Shown here: positions 12,399 to 23,700 of the stretch, one piece after another
Numbering within the stretch: position 1 is the first letter of the stretch
How the letters are laid out: the number at the start of each line of letters is the position of its first letter
Origin: Stropharia rugosoannulata
Taxonomy: Eukaryota > Basidiomycota > Agaricomycetes > Agaricales > Strophariaceae
NCBI GenBank assembly: GCA_028532985.1
Contig: JANCIK010000005.1
Span: forward strand, 812,501 to 876,500
DNA: 64,000 nucleotides
Reading direction: 5' to 3'
Notes under the pieces: model-generated
Told to the model about the DNA's origin: nothing
Databases searched by the model: none
Seen by the model: the letters and a program-made list of their open reading frames with translations, nothing else
Program-made: the position numbers and the translations under genes

Positions 12399-13259
12399 AT
12401 GCAATTCACATCTGCATTCATCATGCTCGCTCTTTTCGCGTTGAGAGCCACCACTGTTACCGCGGTACCCTTCGTTAGTACCATGTAGCATTTTATCGGA
12501 TCACGAAACTGACTATTGCCGAAGGATACTACTGATGTCTCCTACGAAGCAAGAGACGTCCCAGAGTACGAACTCGTGTTTGTACGAGGGTTCAACCAGA
12601 AGATGAAGTCGGAACAGCGTACGATGAACAAAGAGATGTCGACCATCAATGCCGAGCAGCAGCGTTTGCAAACCCAACAAAAGGATATGTCGTTACAGGA
12701 GCAAATCCACAAGGACAAGGCGACTTTGCGGAAAGACCAGTCGTTCAGCAGGCGTGGATTCTCATGCGGAGACTGCAGACACGAATCGCAATTCCGGCCT
12801 GGTCCGATTGCCCGCCTCAGTTTCGAGAGCCGCAAGATCAAGGCCAATAAGCACAGAATTAACAACGAGATGACTGACATAGAGGACGAGACGGAGCGTC
12901 TTCAGACCAAGCAGAACGGTATCAATCAGAAGTGGCAGCACCACGGGGACGAGAAGGCCTCACACAGAAACATCGATTTTAACACCCGCAGCTTGTACGA
13001 CGACGACCTCGAAGAGCTTTTGGCGCGGAGTCAGTTTGGCCAGCAGATGCGAACGGAGCAGCGTACCATGAATAAGGAGATGTCCACCATCCAAGCCCAG
13101 CAACAGCGCCTACAGACCCAGCAGAAGGACATGTCGCTGCAGCAACAGATACATAAAGACGAGAAGGCGCTCAAGAATAACAATGCCTTCGTCAGACGCA
13201 GCACGCCTTTCAAAGTGGTCAATTTGACATACGAGCCTAAACGTCCTCTTGTAGCTTAA
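12399..13259 (+). CDS. Secreted coiled-coil repeat protein, 269 aa
   Basis: Exon 1 (12399-12473) encodes a clear signal peptide (MQFTSAFIMLALFALRATTV, cleavage near TVTA/VPF). A 51-nt intron (12474-12524, GTTAGT...CTGAC...AAG) keeps frame into exon 2 (12525-13259). The mature protein is highly charged and built from three helical repeats. Repeats 1 and 3 are nearly identical (EQRTMNKEMSTI, QQRLQTQQKDMSL, IHKD), at about 12613-12750 and 13054-13191. Repeat 2 (12823-12990) is diverged (ESRKIKANKHRINNEMTDIE). Repeats end in an aromatic plus basic site (SFSRRGF, FNTRSL, AFVRRS), which could be cut by a Kex2-type protease. One CxxC lies after repeat 1 (FSCGDC). I recognise no family. A secreted or surface structural or signalling protein is an inference. 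Confidence 0.8.
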
Positions 13260-13776
13260 TTTATTGTAACGTGTTACTGTGGTATTATTCGCAGAGAAAT
13301 GAATATACATAGCCTTGGGCTCAAAAGCTGCTATTGACCTTTTCAAAATCGCAACACAACGGTAAGGCTCGCCATCCAGCCTGATGATAGCGAGGTCTCG
13401 ACGGCCCTGTCGGCCGACTCGGCATTTGCAGTCATCGCCAACATCGCCACTGGTCTACACTAGTCGGTTCAATAATTGATTGTTCTGAAAACCTCGACAC
13501 AAACTCTTTTCTTTGATGTAATTACTCTGGCAAATATCCCTGCCCAAAACGTCCCCTTCATCTTTGCCCTTGCCGGCACTGGGTAAGAGTAAGATCAGCA
13601 CACCCTGGCTATTTTTGGAATAACATGTTCCGCAGGCCGGAGAGATTACGAAGGACCTTACTTCTTATCACTTACCACTGCTTTATAGCCGCCCGTGCAG
13701 AGCAATGCTGTACTAGTCAAGGTATAACAACGGCACCAGTGGTGATACTCTCTCAGCACTCTCCCTTCGCCTCATA
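13260..13776. other. Intergenic, about 500 nt
   Basis: Between the secreted repeat protein and the DUF2415 gene. It holds the 3' end of the former and presumably the promoter of the latter. No gene, RNA or repeat is visible. Confidence 0.5.
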
Positions 13777-13861
13777 ATGTCTGTTGTACACCCTCAGCCA
13801 TTCCTCACAACTGGCAAGCCATCGTTCGTGGCACGTGCGTTTCCATTGACTGTACACCAGT

Positions 13862-15553
13862 ATGCAAGGTTCCCAATGCATGTCCTGTGGAAGCCTAACT
13901 GCTGCTGCCAGTCAGCTCCGGGACAGTCTTCTCATTTGTCCCCGCGAGACAGGTGTAGTGAACTATGTCGTGCGAGGAGGTATCGTCGAACAGGATCTAG
14001 CAAGCCCAGGAGCGGTACGTGCTGTTCTGCTTAAGCTTGGCTCAGAAGTACTTAACATCATCGATAAGTAGCCTTTGCGGGTCATCTCACAACTTACCTT
14101 CACCCCGACCTCAATCACTGCTCTGCCCGTGCATGGTGGCACTCTGATCGCTGCCGGTGGACTGAACTCCGAGATATATCTCTCGCTTCATGTCCCAATG
14201 GAACCAACAGAGTCTTCTGGAGACAGCAGACACGTTCGAGTACAGTGGGAGACAGAGTACCCTCATATTAATGACCAGATAAACAACTCTGTCCTTCTGA
14301 CATCTGCTATTAACCTTTCTTCCTCAAATCAGAGCAGCGTCGAACCGCGACTGCTAGTCAGTAACAACGATTTCAGCACAAGATTTTACGATGTCTCACT
14401 ACTCAACCCGGAAGGAGACAGGCTCCACGAAATAGGAGGTATCGTACACGACGTCCCTGTCAATTATTGTAAGTCTAAAGATTCTGAGCATTGAAAGCTG
14501 TCTTCGTAGGGTCATAGGCGTCCGCCGTAATAGTAATGGATACAGGGTCTGTTTCTTTTCCCATGACACTGGTGAATAACGATATACTTCTGTAGCTTCG
14601 GTGTCTCCTGACGGTCGAACTCTGGTCTCCGTATGCGACTCGCACGACATACATATTCATGACATCAAGGGCGGAGGTCTACTATCTTTCGAAGCAACCG
14701 CAAAGCTTGAGATGCCCCATTCTGACGCAGCGCCACTTTCATACCCACTGTCATCGTTCAACTCGCTATCTTCGCCTTTGTTCTCTTCTGCGTGCCGACC
14801 TGTGTACTCTCCATGGACGTATCCGGACGAGCGATCCATCGCCTCACCGCTGCGATACGCCGAGCAAAAAGCATGTTTCTCGGTGGCGTTTACTCAAGAT
14901 GGTAGTAAATTCGCCGTGGCGAGCCAACAGGGCGCCGTTGCTGTGTGGGACGTGAAAAAACTGTCGGAACCGCTCAAGGTGTTTCATACAAGTAAGATGC
15001 GCAGCATGGGCCATGGGGGCAGATCTGGTGACAGCGGGCACGCCAGCGGGTGGCTCACTGACCCCTGGGGCTGGATCTTTGACCATGGAGGCTTCGGTCC
15101 ACTTAGGACGCCGGAATGGTCTGTACGAAGTGTCAAATTCAGCAGCGGAGAAGGAAGACACGAGATTATGGCGTTCACAGAGGCAAGCACGGATTTATCC
15201 CTGGCATTTATTATATCGCTATTAACCATTGAAACAAACAGCACACCTCACTGGTGCACATCGTAGACGCTCTCACCTTCGAAGAGCACGAAACGATAGC
15301 GGTGCCGACTCTGGTACATCCACTCCCATCACAAAACTCTTTTGCGCTAGACGACACGCTCGAAGGGCATAAGTATTATGAAGACCTCGAGCTGGCGGGA
15401 GTGTGCTTTGACCCACAAGGCAAGACGATGTACACCGCTGGCGCAGGATATGGGATCCCATCTGTGATTGATTCATGGCAAGGCCCAGGAGTACTACGCG
15501 TAGGCGCAGTTGCGGCTTGGGACCTAAGAAGCGATAGTGGTCCTAGCATTTAA
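13862..15553 (+). CDS. WD40-like protein with C-terminal DUF2415 region
   Basis: Four exons: 13862-14014, 14072-14468, 14596-15182, 15242-15553. They encode about 482 aa with beta-propeller-like strands (SSVSPDGRTLVSVCDS, CFSVAFTQDGSKFAVASQQG). The end has the FTEHTSLVHIVDALTF and GVCFDPQGKTMYTAG blocks that I associate with fungal DUF2415 proteins. Function is unknown; the propeller suggests a scaffold. Intron 3 (15183-15241) has a GC donor (GAG|GCAAGC), and skipping it would break the conserved HTSLVHIVDA block. The start is uncertain. A different frame from an ATG at 13777 (QPFLTTGKPSFVARAFPLTV) looks coding and overlaps this ATG by a few codons, so the true N-terminus may lie there, with an indel or an unseen intron. 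The first intron of 57 nt and the second of 127 nt both keep frame. Confidence 0.8.
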
Positions 15554-15736
15554 TGAAGTCATTAGGACACCAGTTGCGGATTTGAGTGTATCATTTATGG
15601 TATTAAACTTGCCCAGGCGGCACTGTTGGATGACTCTAAGGATTATGTATTACTACTGTAATGTACCAGAAGGGAGACACAGTGTCTAAGGCTACATTAT
15701 TGCGAAATTAATTATGTATGCTACAAAGAAATACTG

Positions 15737-15790
15737 CGATCAAATTACTTAGTTCGATCAAATTACTTAGTTCGATCAAATTACTTAGTT
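15737..15790. repeat. Three tandem copies of an 18-nt unit overlapping a stop codon
   Basis: The unit cgatcaaattacttagtt occurs three times head to tail without mismatch. The third copy contains the last codons and TAA stop of the zinc-finger gene on the minus strand, so each unit carries a copy of that stop. A second 18-nt direct duplication lies inside the same gene at 15929-15964. Confidence 0.95.
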
Positions 15791-16314
15791 TCGGAGTCGT
15801 GACTGATTTCAGAATACTGCTCGGATAATTGATTTTGAGGTAATACGCTCTGATTGCGATCCGTTCTCTCGCTTTGTGCCGATGTGCTAGACAAGTTTGA
15901 TACCTCATTAAGTGGCACATCTTCGTTGTCTAAATTCAGAAACTCGTCTAAATTCAGAAACTCTTCCATGTTCACTTCGGTCTTGAGATCAGCAGTATCT
16001 TGCTTTGTCGGAATATTTATGGGCTCCCATATATCTATCCCCGACGCTGGCACCACTGGCGTGTACAAATGTTTTATAGAAAGTGGGGGCGGAGGGAGCT
16101 GATTATTGTGCGCAGTGTACATGTGCGCCAGCAATGCGTGCCAATTAGGGAGGCTTAGATTGCAGCAGATAAAATCGGTGAGCTATATAACAGCACTTAT
16201 TAGAATTCGTACGCGTCAGCGCTATCAATCTGTAGATTGTATTCTTACCACTTTCCGCTCTACAATTTGCTGCCTATCAGCAGTCGAACGGGGCACTGAG
16301 GGTTCGGAAGTCAT
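15781..16314 (-). CDS. Zinc-finger-like protein, family Z1 member 1 (lacks C-terminal finger)
   Basis: Two exons, 16314-16249 and 16182-15781, give 155 aa. The intron (GTAAGA...CTAAT...TATAG) is phase 0. Just after it comes the motif CC-x7-H-x4-H-x4-H (CCNLSLPNWHALLAHMYTAH), with the same spacing as in the genes at 19.0-20.7 and 27.4-28.0 kb. It resembles the first half-finger of fungal Sfp1-type C2H2 regulators. The remainder is proline-rich, then acidic (LKTEVNMEEFLNLDEFLNLD), where an 18-nt duplication made a repeated EFLNLD. Unlike its paralogues it ends without a C-terminal finger, and none is seen in the 200 nt beyond the stop. It may be a truncated factor or a dominant partner. A nuclear role is an inference. 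Confidence 0.7.
15929..15964. repeat. Two tandem copies of an 18-nt unit inside a coding region
   Basis: The unit tctaaattcagaaactc(g/t) is duplicated head to tail, one mismatch in 36 nt. On the minus strand it adds six residues (EFLNLD twice) in frame to the zinc-finger gene. Confidence 0.95.
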
Positions 16315-17437
16315 TGTAAGATTCTGTTAGGGTGGCTTGCTGTACAAGCAAGATGATAAGGAAAGTAAAGGAGGGGCTGGCTTTGTGGCCCGTGTCATGA
16401 CCACGTTTTTTCGTATTCTTTATTATTCGGCCATGAAGCAAGCCGATGGTATGCACATGCCCAGACGTCAATTTTCCTTATTTGTATGTCCCAGATGAGG
16501 CCATGTTACTGGCTCCTTAAATCCGCCACCGGCGCGAGGCTCGACGGAGGCAGTAAGATATGTTAGGATGTGTTTTTCAAAGATCAAAGAAGACCAATCA
16601 TGTTACCGTCACGCCGGCAAATGAAAATCAATCGATCCAAATTTGGACAGCGCGCCTGGCCAGGCCGCAGAGCGACTACTATGACTCCGTCCTTGGTATT
16701 TCTGAAACTCCATGACGTCCTCCTGGATCCCCTGAAATCCGAACATGAAAATCGGAGACTCCGGTACAATCCTACAGAGGGGCGTGAGAAACAGGACCTC
16801 ATCAAGACTTATTAGTACTGGGCAACGCAGATCACGCGAAGTTATATTTAGCACTTACTGACGCTTTCTCTGAATCCCCATTGAAGTTATGTGAAGAACG
16901 CCCTTTAAACGCGAATTCGCGCCAGAGACAGCCGTTATAGAGAGATAAAGTATCTGAAGTTTGGGGGGCTTAGAAATATTATAGATCAACAAACCATCAC
17001 CGCGAGCGGAGACGCGCACTGCCAGTGACGTCGATCGGAAAGACAATGCAGCGCTGACAACAAATCTGCTCGTTCTTCTATCTATGACAAACACATGAGT
17101 AATGATACAGAGCCTTGCACCTGCATTATATCCCATGCGTCGTGATCCAGATCCCAGAAGCTCGGGAGGGTGCGCTGTAAGAAAAATAGCTCACAGCTCG
17201 GGAAATGAGCAGAGTGCCGCTCGTAGACTGCCGTCATCTGAAGAAAGTCCCAATGTGACGTTATCTTTGCGGTTGCAGGTGTAGGTACCTTCGATTTTAG
17301 ATCTGAAAACCGTCCACGGAACGGGGTCCTGGGTTATTCAGGGCTATAAAAGAACACGTTCGTTTCCCCTGAGCAGCAACATATATTTCTTACTGTAACT
17401 GCTCTCCAGTTTTCTCTCAACGCCCCTCACATCATCC
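16315..17437. other. Intergenic between divergent Z1 and Z2 genes
   Basis: Shared upstream region of the minus-strand Z1 gene and the plus-strand Z2 gene. Minus-strand frames at 16609-16854 and 16855-17136 are open but show no motif or convincing splice sites. A TATA box (CTATAAAAG, 17344-17352) stands about 90 nt before the ATG of the Z2 gene. Confidence 0.45.
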
Positions 17438-18491
17438 ATGGCAAAACAATTGACCACCTCCATCGTAGAGAAGAGAAAGCGTGCTCCCCGCAACACGGGG
17501 CCCTTCGTAGGTCATTCGATACGAGTACTACTTGTATTAGTGGCTAATCCTGTGGCCCTTCTCTTTAGCAATGTCCCATTCAAGGATGTGTCAAAAGATT
17601 CAGCAGGGCTAGCGATGTTAATCGCCATGTCAAAGGGCCCCAGCATGATCCAGGAGCCAGGTACGAGAGCATATTATGTGTGTCGCATATTTAACTAATA
17701 CAGGGTACAATTCATAGAAATAGATACACCTGCGAAGGCTGTGGATACGGAGCATCACAAAAATCGAACCTTAAGTTCCATCGTGTGCAATGTCAAGCAC
17801 ACCTAGACAGGATGAAGCAGTGAGTATTTTTTTAAATTGTCTACATAATGTTGATACAGAGCTCTATAGTCCTGCTAGTGCGCCATATCCAGTGGCCGGG
17901 CCATCTACCCTCAGGTTACCTAGTCCGCCCAGGCCATTATACAGTATTGTGCCACCCCCCACACACATTCGGCCTTATGGCCACGGCACTTCACCCTCAG
18001 AATACTCGATTTTGCGTACAATGGAACAAGCCGTTCCGCTCTCCTCTCGACTACATCATAATTCTGCACCAGCCTCTTCACCACCACCAAAGACTGAACA
18101 TCACAGTCCGGAGCCTTATGTGGCTGAGCGATCAGTAGTGGCGGCACCATCTCATCTTCTGGGATACACTACTCCAGAAGATAAATCCCAAGTATTCCAC
18201 CAAGTACAGTATGACGACTCACCAACTACCCCATTCCCACCAACGCTCCTATCCCCACTATTTAACTTGGACGATGATTTCCTTTGGACTGCCTTCCTAT
18301 CCGGAGACAGTTCCGGCTCGTCAATCACAGGGTCCTCTCCATATCAGTCTTCGATGTCCGGATCGTCGATGTGGCCCACGCCAGACCACGGCGAGTATGT
18401 GGTAGACTCCTCTGTACCGCTCCCTATATCACCTCCAATTCTGTACTGCGACCCTCGGGACACGGTTTATTTCCCTGATACTTTGTACTAG
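17438..18491 (+). CDS. Two-zinc-finger protein, family Z2 member 1 (putative transcription factor)
   Basis: Four exons, 17438-17506, 17569-17660, 17724-17819 and 17870-18491, encode 292 aa. A basic N-terminus (VEKRKRAPR) is a likely nuclear signal. Finger 1 is C-x4-C-x12-H-x5-H (CPIQGCVKRF, DVNRH). Finger 2 is C-x2-C-x12-H-x3-C (CEGCGYGASQKSNLKFHRVQ then C). The long tail is rich in Pro/Ser with acidic aromatic patches (FNLDDDFLWTAFLSGDSS), as in activation domains. The architecture and all three intron positions and phases (0, 2, 2) match the gene at 31.5 kb, so the two are paralogues. The first exon-4 acceptor that keeps frame is TATAG at 17865-17869. The target genes are unknown. It diverges from the Z1 gene at 16.3 kb. 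Confidence 0.8.
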
Positions 18492-19006
18492 CTGTAGTTA
18501 AATATCATAGTCTCATGTAGCCTAGTGCACCAACTTGTACTACGTCTTAAATGTAAAACATTTATATACACGAATTGATCAAAACAAGAGGTTCGAAAAT
18601 CATGCTATTCTTTCCGTGTGACATTTATATGGTTCTCGATAACGCTCCATACGCCATGAGCCTCCACCAAAGTCTTTACCATGCCGCTCTGATCTTATGA
18701 TAAATTTATATAAGAGTTCTATGCTTTCACACTGGACAGTCTGGCAGAATTAATGCATTTATATTCATGCTTAAGAGAAAAACAAATACAATCAGATCAG
18801 ATATACTAGTAAATCTACAGGTAAGTAGTACAAATCCAGGCTGTCAGCACATATAAGTGTAAAAGGAAACGATAGTATGTTGATAGCAAATATATGTCAT
18901 TCAAAGTATAAGATAAGAGAATAGTAATTCACCGACAATAAAAAAGGAGGTGAATAATCTTATAAAGCCGGACGTGGTAGGTATTTTTAGTAAGTATTAT
19001 AACTCA
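18492..19006. other. AT-rich intergenic region between convergent genes
   Basis: About 510 nt of AT-rich sequence between the 3' ends of the Z2 gene (+) and the Z1 gene (-). No open frame, RNA or repeat can be supported. It probably holds both 3' UTRs and poly(A) sites. Confidence 0.5.
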
Positions 19007-20723
19007 CTAGTTTCCTGACCCGGGTGGTGGCGACGGTGGGCGAGGCGCTAACTGCACCTGCGGGTTGGATATTAACCAGACGAACGGTGGCAGTAGGAAA
19101 GCAGGGTTCACTGCCGGCGCAGTCGAAGACTCCGCCTGGCTTGTGCTGCTACTCGCACCGGAGTAGCTGGGCCCTGCCGGCCTCTGCAGTTCCCGGATGT
19201 GCGCTGCGGCGCATTCCGGACTCTGCTTCGCCGCCGTCAAGTGGTACTTCAACCCGTTAGGGTTGCGGTACCTCTGATGAATAATAAATGTATGTTAGCA
19301 TATATTCCGAATATACTCAGCAGACAAAGTTTTGAAGACAAATCTGAAGAGAAAGCAAACAAGACGAGCGTGCTGAGAGCGCGCGAACTGCGCGGCGCGC
19401 CCCGTCGACAGCGACTTCCCACGACCCCGTCAGTGCGGCAGCAGCCCACAACGGAGAAAATCCCAATCCGGAAAACATATAAAAATAGTAAAAGATGAAG
19501 ATAAAGCTTTACTCACCTTATTGCAGTAGGTGCACTGATAGGGCTTGCCCTTCGCACTGCGCACTTCCGAAGCAGGGCTCTCTTCGTCATCCCTCTGCCT
19601 CTTCTTACCCTTTGACACCTTGCCCGACGACGGTTCCCCCTGTTCGAGTCCGAGTTCACTGTTACATGGCGGTACGGGCGGTGCGTCGACTCTGGGTAAT
19701 ATCGAGGTTGTTTCATCCATCGAGGTAGGCGTCAAAGGCTGCGGGTTTGGGGTAGTATGGGAAGTCGGTGCCACCTCCATTGGCGTCGATACCCGATGTG
19801 TAGACGTGGGCGGCTGTTCATTCATCCCAGATGTGATGAGGGCCGTTGGCGCTGCCTTAACGTCCATGGAGAAGGTACCTGACGACGGCACCTTCTGTGC
19901 TCTAGTGCCCGCAGGAGGCCTTAGTACGCCTGTGTCGGCCGTACGCGATTTGTGCGCTGCACGGATGCTCGCGGCAGCGTGGGGATCGAGCGGTACCGAC
20001 CACTCTTGGTGGGTCCGAGGTTGTGTCGTTGATGATATCGTTGCTGGTGTCGGTGTCGTTGTTGTTGTCTTAGTCGATTTTCTTGATGATGAGAGGTGCG
20101 CGGAGCAGGAGGATGGGTCAATGGGAAGTTGGAAGGATACCTTGGGTACCCTTCGGGAAGTCTTTCGACTCCGATTTGACCTTGATGGTCTCGACGGTCC
20201 TGCTTCTGGAGGCTGCATGTATAAGGGATGTGTGGCCGCCTTGACCGATATCCCAGGCCCATACTCCCCTATGGCTTGCTCCACCGCAGTTAGAACGTCG
20301 ATATTATCAATGTCCAATGCGGCAGAGAGCTCTTCTGCAAGAATCATGTCGGCAAAGCTGTCTGACGAAAGGGTAGCAGCACCACCTGCTGCTATATAGC
20401 CTATATCACTGCTTGATAGCAAGCTTGAGCTTGATGGAATTGATGTCGATACTAAGCGATTATGCCCTTCTGGCATGCTCAAGTCTTCCAGCCCAGTCTC
20501 AAACATAGTTGAAGAGATTTTTCCCATATCCTCGGGGTGTTGGCGTTCGAAATGCGCGTAGAGCGCATGCAGATCCGGATGATAAGTCCGGCAGCATATA
20601 TAGTCTTTACACTAATATTGAAAGTAAATGGTGGTCAGTGATTTGTTGCGGAGAAATTGAAGCTTAAGGTCTGCTTACAGAGACCCCTGGACATGGCAAG
20701 GAATCGTTGGATTCAAACATCAT
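19007..20723 (-). CDS. Zinc-finger protein, family Z1 member 2 (Sfp1-like putative regulator)
   Basis: Three exons, 20723-20679, 20611-19517 and 19273-19007, encode 468 aa. The short first exon (MMFESNDSLPCPGVS) joins in phase 0 to the CC-x7-H-x4-H-x4-H motif (CCRTYHPDLHALYAHFERQH). A long Ser/Thr/Pro-rich, low-complexity middle follows, with a basic patch (KGKKRQRDDEE). The C-terminal finger is C-x2-C-x12-H-x9-C (CTYCNK|RYRNPNGLKYHL), cut by a 243-nt intron right after the lysine, exactly as in the gene at 27.4 kb. The NPNGLKYHL signature is what I know from fungal Sfp1-type C2H2 regulators of ribosome biogenesis and cell size; orthology is not proven. The tail is Pro-rich (LAPRPPSPPPG). Two ATG codons in tandem start the frame. 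Confidence 0.82.
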
Positions 20724-23700
20724 TGTGATGTTTGCCAGGCCGCAATTTTGAGTGGCTTTGAATGGTCGTGTGGGCGCTGCCATTAATCTGTCCGCGTCAG
20801 ATCCAAGCCCCATCACTAATACTAGAGCTACTCACAAAGCCTGGTTTCAAATAGTAGGTGATGTTATACGCGGTGAGAAGCTAGGATTAATCCTGATGCC
20901 TATTCAGTCCGCTAATAGCGTTACGAGGCAATCTGTGAGTCCATACGTTAGTGATAAGTTATCATGGGCAGAGGAAACAGTGGGTAGAAGAGGAGGCAGC
21001 GCACTGAGCTGCTGACTCGTCGTTAATTAGCTCGACGGAATCCATTCAAATAACGTAACGCCGCGGTCAGCGTCGGTAAATATAGCTTTGACGCTGACAC
21101 CAAGCGAAGCTTGAGGCCGACGACGTCGACGCTTTGACAGTCGGCGAGCTCCAGTCGAAGCACATTGCCCCGGAGGCATGGCGCGCCCTCTCCTCCGTGC
21201 CCATAATGAGCATGCTTCATTCACTGTGCGCAACGCCGTGCCCCGCGCGTTCCACGCTACTCCATATACAGCTATCATGGGTGCTGAGAAGCGCGCCACT
21301 GCGCCTGCCCACTGGCCGCGTGCCCGAGGCTATCCAAAACAGATATTAAGAAAGTGAGAAAGTGGGGGACTTACGAGGTGCTGGAAGTACGTAGTACTAG
21401 GTATTTAAGTCGTTAGTCGTTTGGGGGGCTCGATGATTCCTGAGCAGTCGCGTTACTCTCCTAGGATGTGGCGCGCGGATCTCGGGGCGGATACTGGGTC
21501 GGGAGCTTGGTGGCCGACTGTGCGGAACCGCTTTTGAGTTTATTGGACGGAGTCAGACCTAGGATTTGCGGTCAGGTCAGCGAAGTGGTGCAAGACAGTG
21601 GATGTACTGATCTTACCACTTCAGGAACTAAATTGGAATTGGGCACCTGTTGGAATTTTCCTTGAGTTGTTTATAGAGTCAATAGGGCAGTCCAAGGGAC
21701 AATATTCCAGAGAGAATAAGGCTGAGATGCGGGATGCTTCAAATGAGCAGTGGTATGTGGGGACGAAGTGCAGGAGCAAGAGCCACAGCCACAAGTTCAA
21801 GACTTACGGCAATATTCTTCTATACCTCACCTGCGCGATAATTTCCTCGTTTGGATTTCAATCACAGACTACTCCCGTATTTCACACCTTTCTGTTGCTC
21901 TCAGGTGCCTCATGTACTTCAAAATCGGAGAACAAATTATAATTATTAGGTCCCCGCAGGTCCCTCGTTACGAGGGAGAACGCTACGAGGGCCCGGGAAT
22001 TCGTCATTTTTTTCTTCTTCAGTACTTTATGTTGTTTTAATTTGTTACAGGGCGAGATAGATACCAAGTCGGCCACTCAGGTCATGTATTTCGAGATCGA
22101 GATGTTACTGATATCTTATTCCGTGAGTACATTACGAATCAAAAAATAAAATAAATAACAAAATAACATGTACAGGACACTGTCCATGAAGGACCTCCGC
22201 TTTAAATTTACCTCTGATTCACAGAACTCGATGAGCAGCATCATATCGTCCACGATATGATAAATAATTCTCAGGTCTAGTGCGTAGTTACCAAATTTTC
22301 CAGAGAAATCACCGCTGCCTGTCTTCCTCTGTGCCTGGTATTCTTCTCTTCTTGTTCTCGTGTTTCTTGCCGACATACAATGACTCCAACCAACTCCAAA
22401 GAGGGCCTTAACCATGCTAGCCTATACCTTGACATTCCGGAGACATACACACCCATATCCGTCTCTTTTTCTAATTGGAGGTTGGACATTATTGACGAGC
22501 GAAATTATACTTAGGGCTCAGTGGAACGCGTCTCTCGGGGACCCTGAAATCTCACATGTGGAGCAAGACTGGAATACAAGGACTTGCTTACTCAAAGAAG
22601 CTATCGTGATAGCAATATATGTATTTGGCATGTCTTCAGAAACCAGGGTCCTGATCCCCAATGATTATCTATGCTGGTCTATGGGAAATTTGTTACTTAT
22701 CTGCTGTGAAGTGAAGCACGATCACATGAGCAGTGGCACATGGGCCCGACGCGCTGGTACGCCCTAGGCCGCTGGTGTGACAGGTAGTATAGCTGAATGC
22801 ATCGGGCGTAGGGTATCGTAGATGAGCGTCGGGCGCTGGCCCGAGTGCTGTACATGGGCGCGGTGTGGCGGTCCATCATAGAAGTACAGCGCGACATCTA
22901 TATGTCATACGAACATCTACGCAGGAGCAGAACATAGTCTTCATACCTGGGAGCCATAATCTAGCAGCCCCCAGGTAGAGGCGAGAAGCTTTATTACCGC
23001 CTCAAGCATCCCTCAGATGGATTGAGTGAGCGTAACATGACTGAATAAACTCGCAGCGTAACGGACACGGTACCGCGCGCGTCGCGCGTGTCGCGCCACC
23101 GTGCTAAAATTACCAGCACTGCACGGGGAGGTCGCCGACGCTCCGCGGGGTACTAAGTATGTCCCGCCACTCAGTTAGACCTAAATTTTTATCAAGTCCA
23201 TATGGTTCGTAGCGCGAGGAGTTCCTGAGCCGGATTTTGTACATTCCTACTAATCCCCGCTCACTGTCAGGACATAGCCACCTCAGTGAAGCTCAGTATC
23301 TGGAAACTAATTTTGCGCCGCATCTGTGCCTTGGCCCTTGAGCCGATGGGAGCGTTGCACAGTCCATTGGAGTCCAGATCAGCTACCAGTGAGCCGTGAC
23401 AGGCGGAGCGAGGGAATGTGGGTGCGCATAAGAAACTTCTTGATCAGAATCATCATCGTCGAGCAACCGCACTGACACGCGAGACCGAGGAAGCGCCGAG
23501 CTACTTAGGTGATAATTCCCACTTGCGAACCAGTAAAAACATAGCTCATGATACCCTATCTGACCAGATTTAGTTGACCTTCACGTCACTGAGGCGAAGT
23601 GCCACTTAAACTTTAAAATAGGCGACTTAAGTCGCCCATGCAATGTATAGTATATTTCTCGACATTCAACTTATGTGGCCAGTTTACAAGACCGTCTAGA

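Noticed and set aside
15737..15790. The 18-nt repeat as a regulatory element array
   Set aside because: It overlaps the stop codon and looks like simple tandem duplication; no evidence for a binding-site role.
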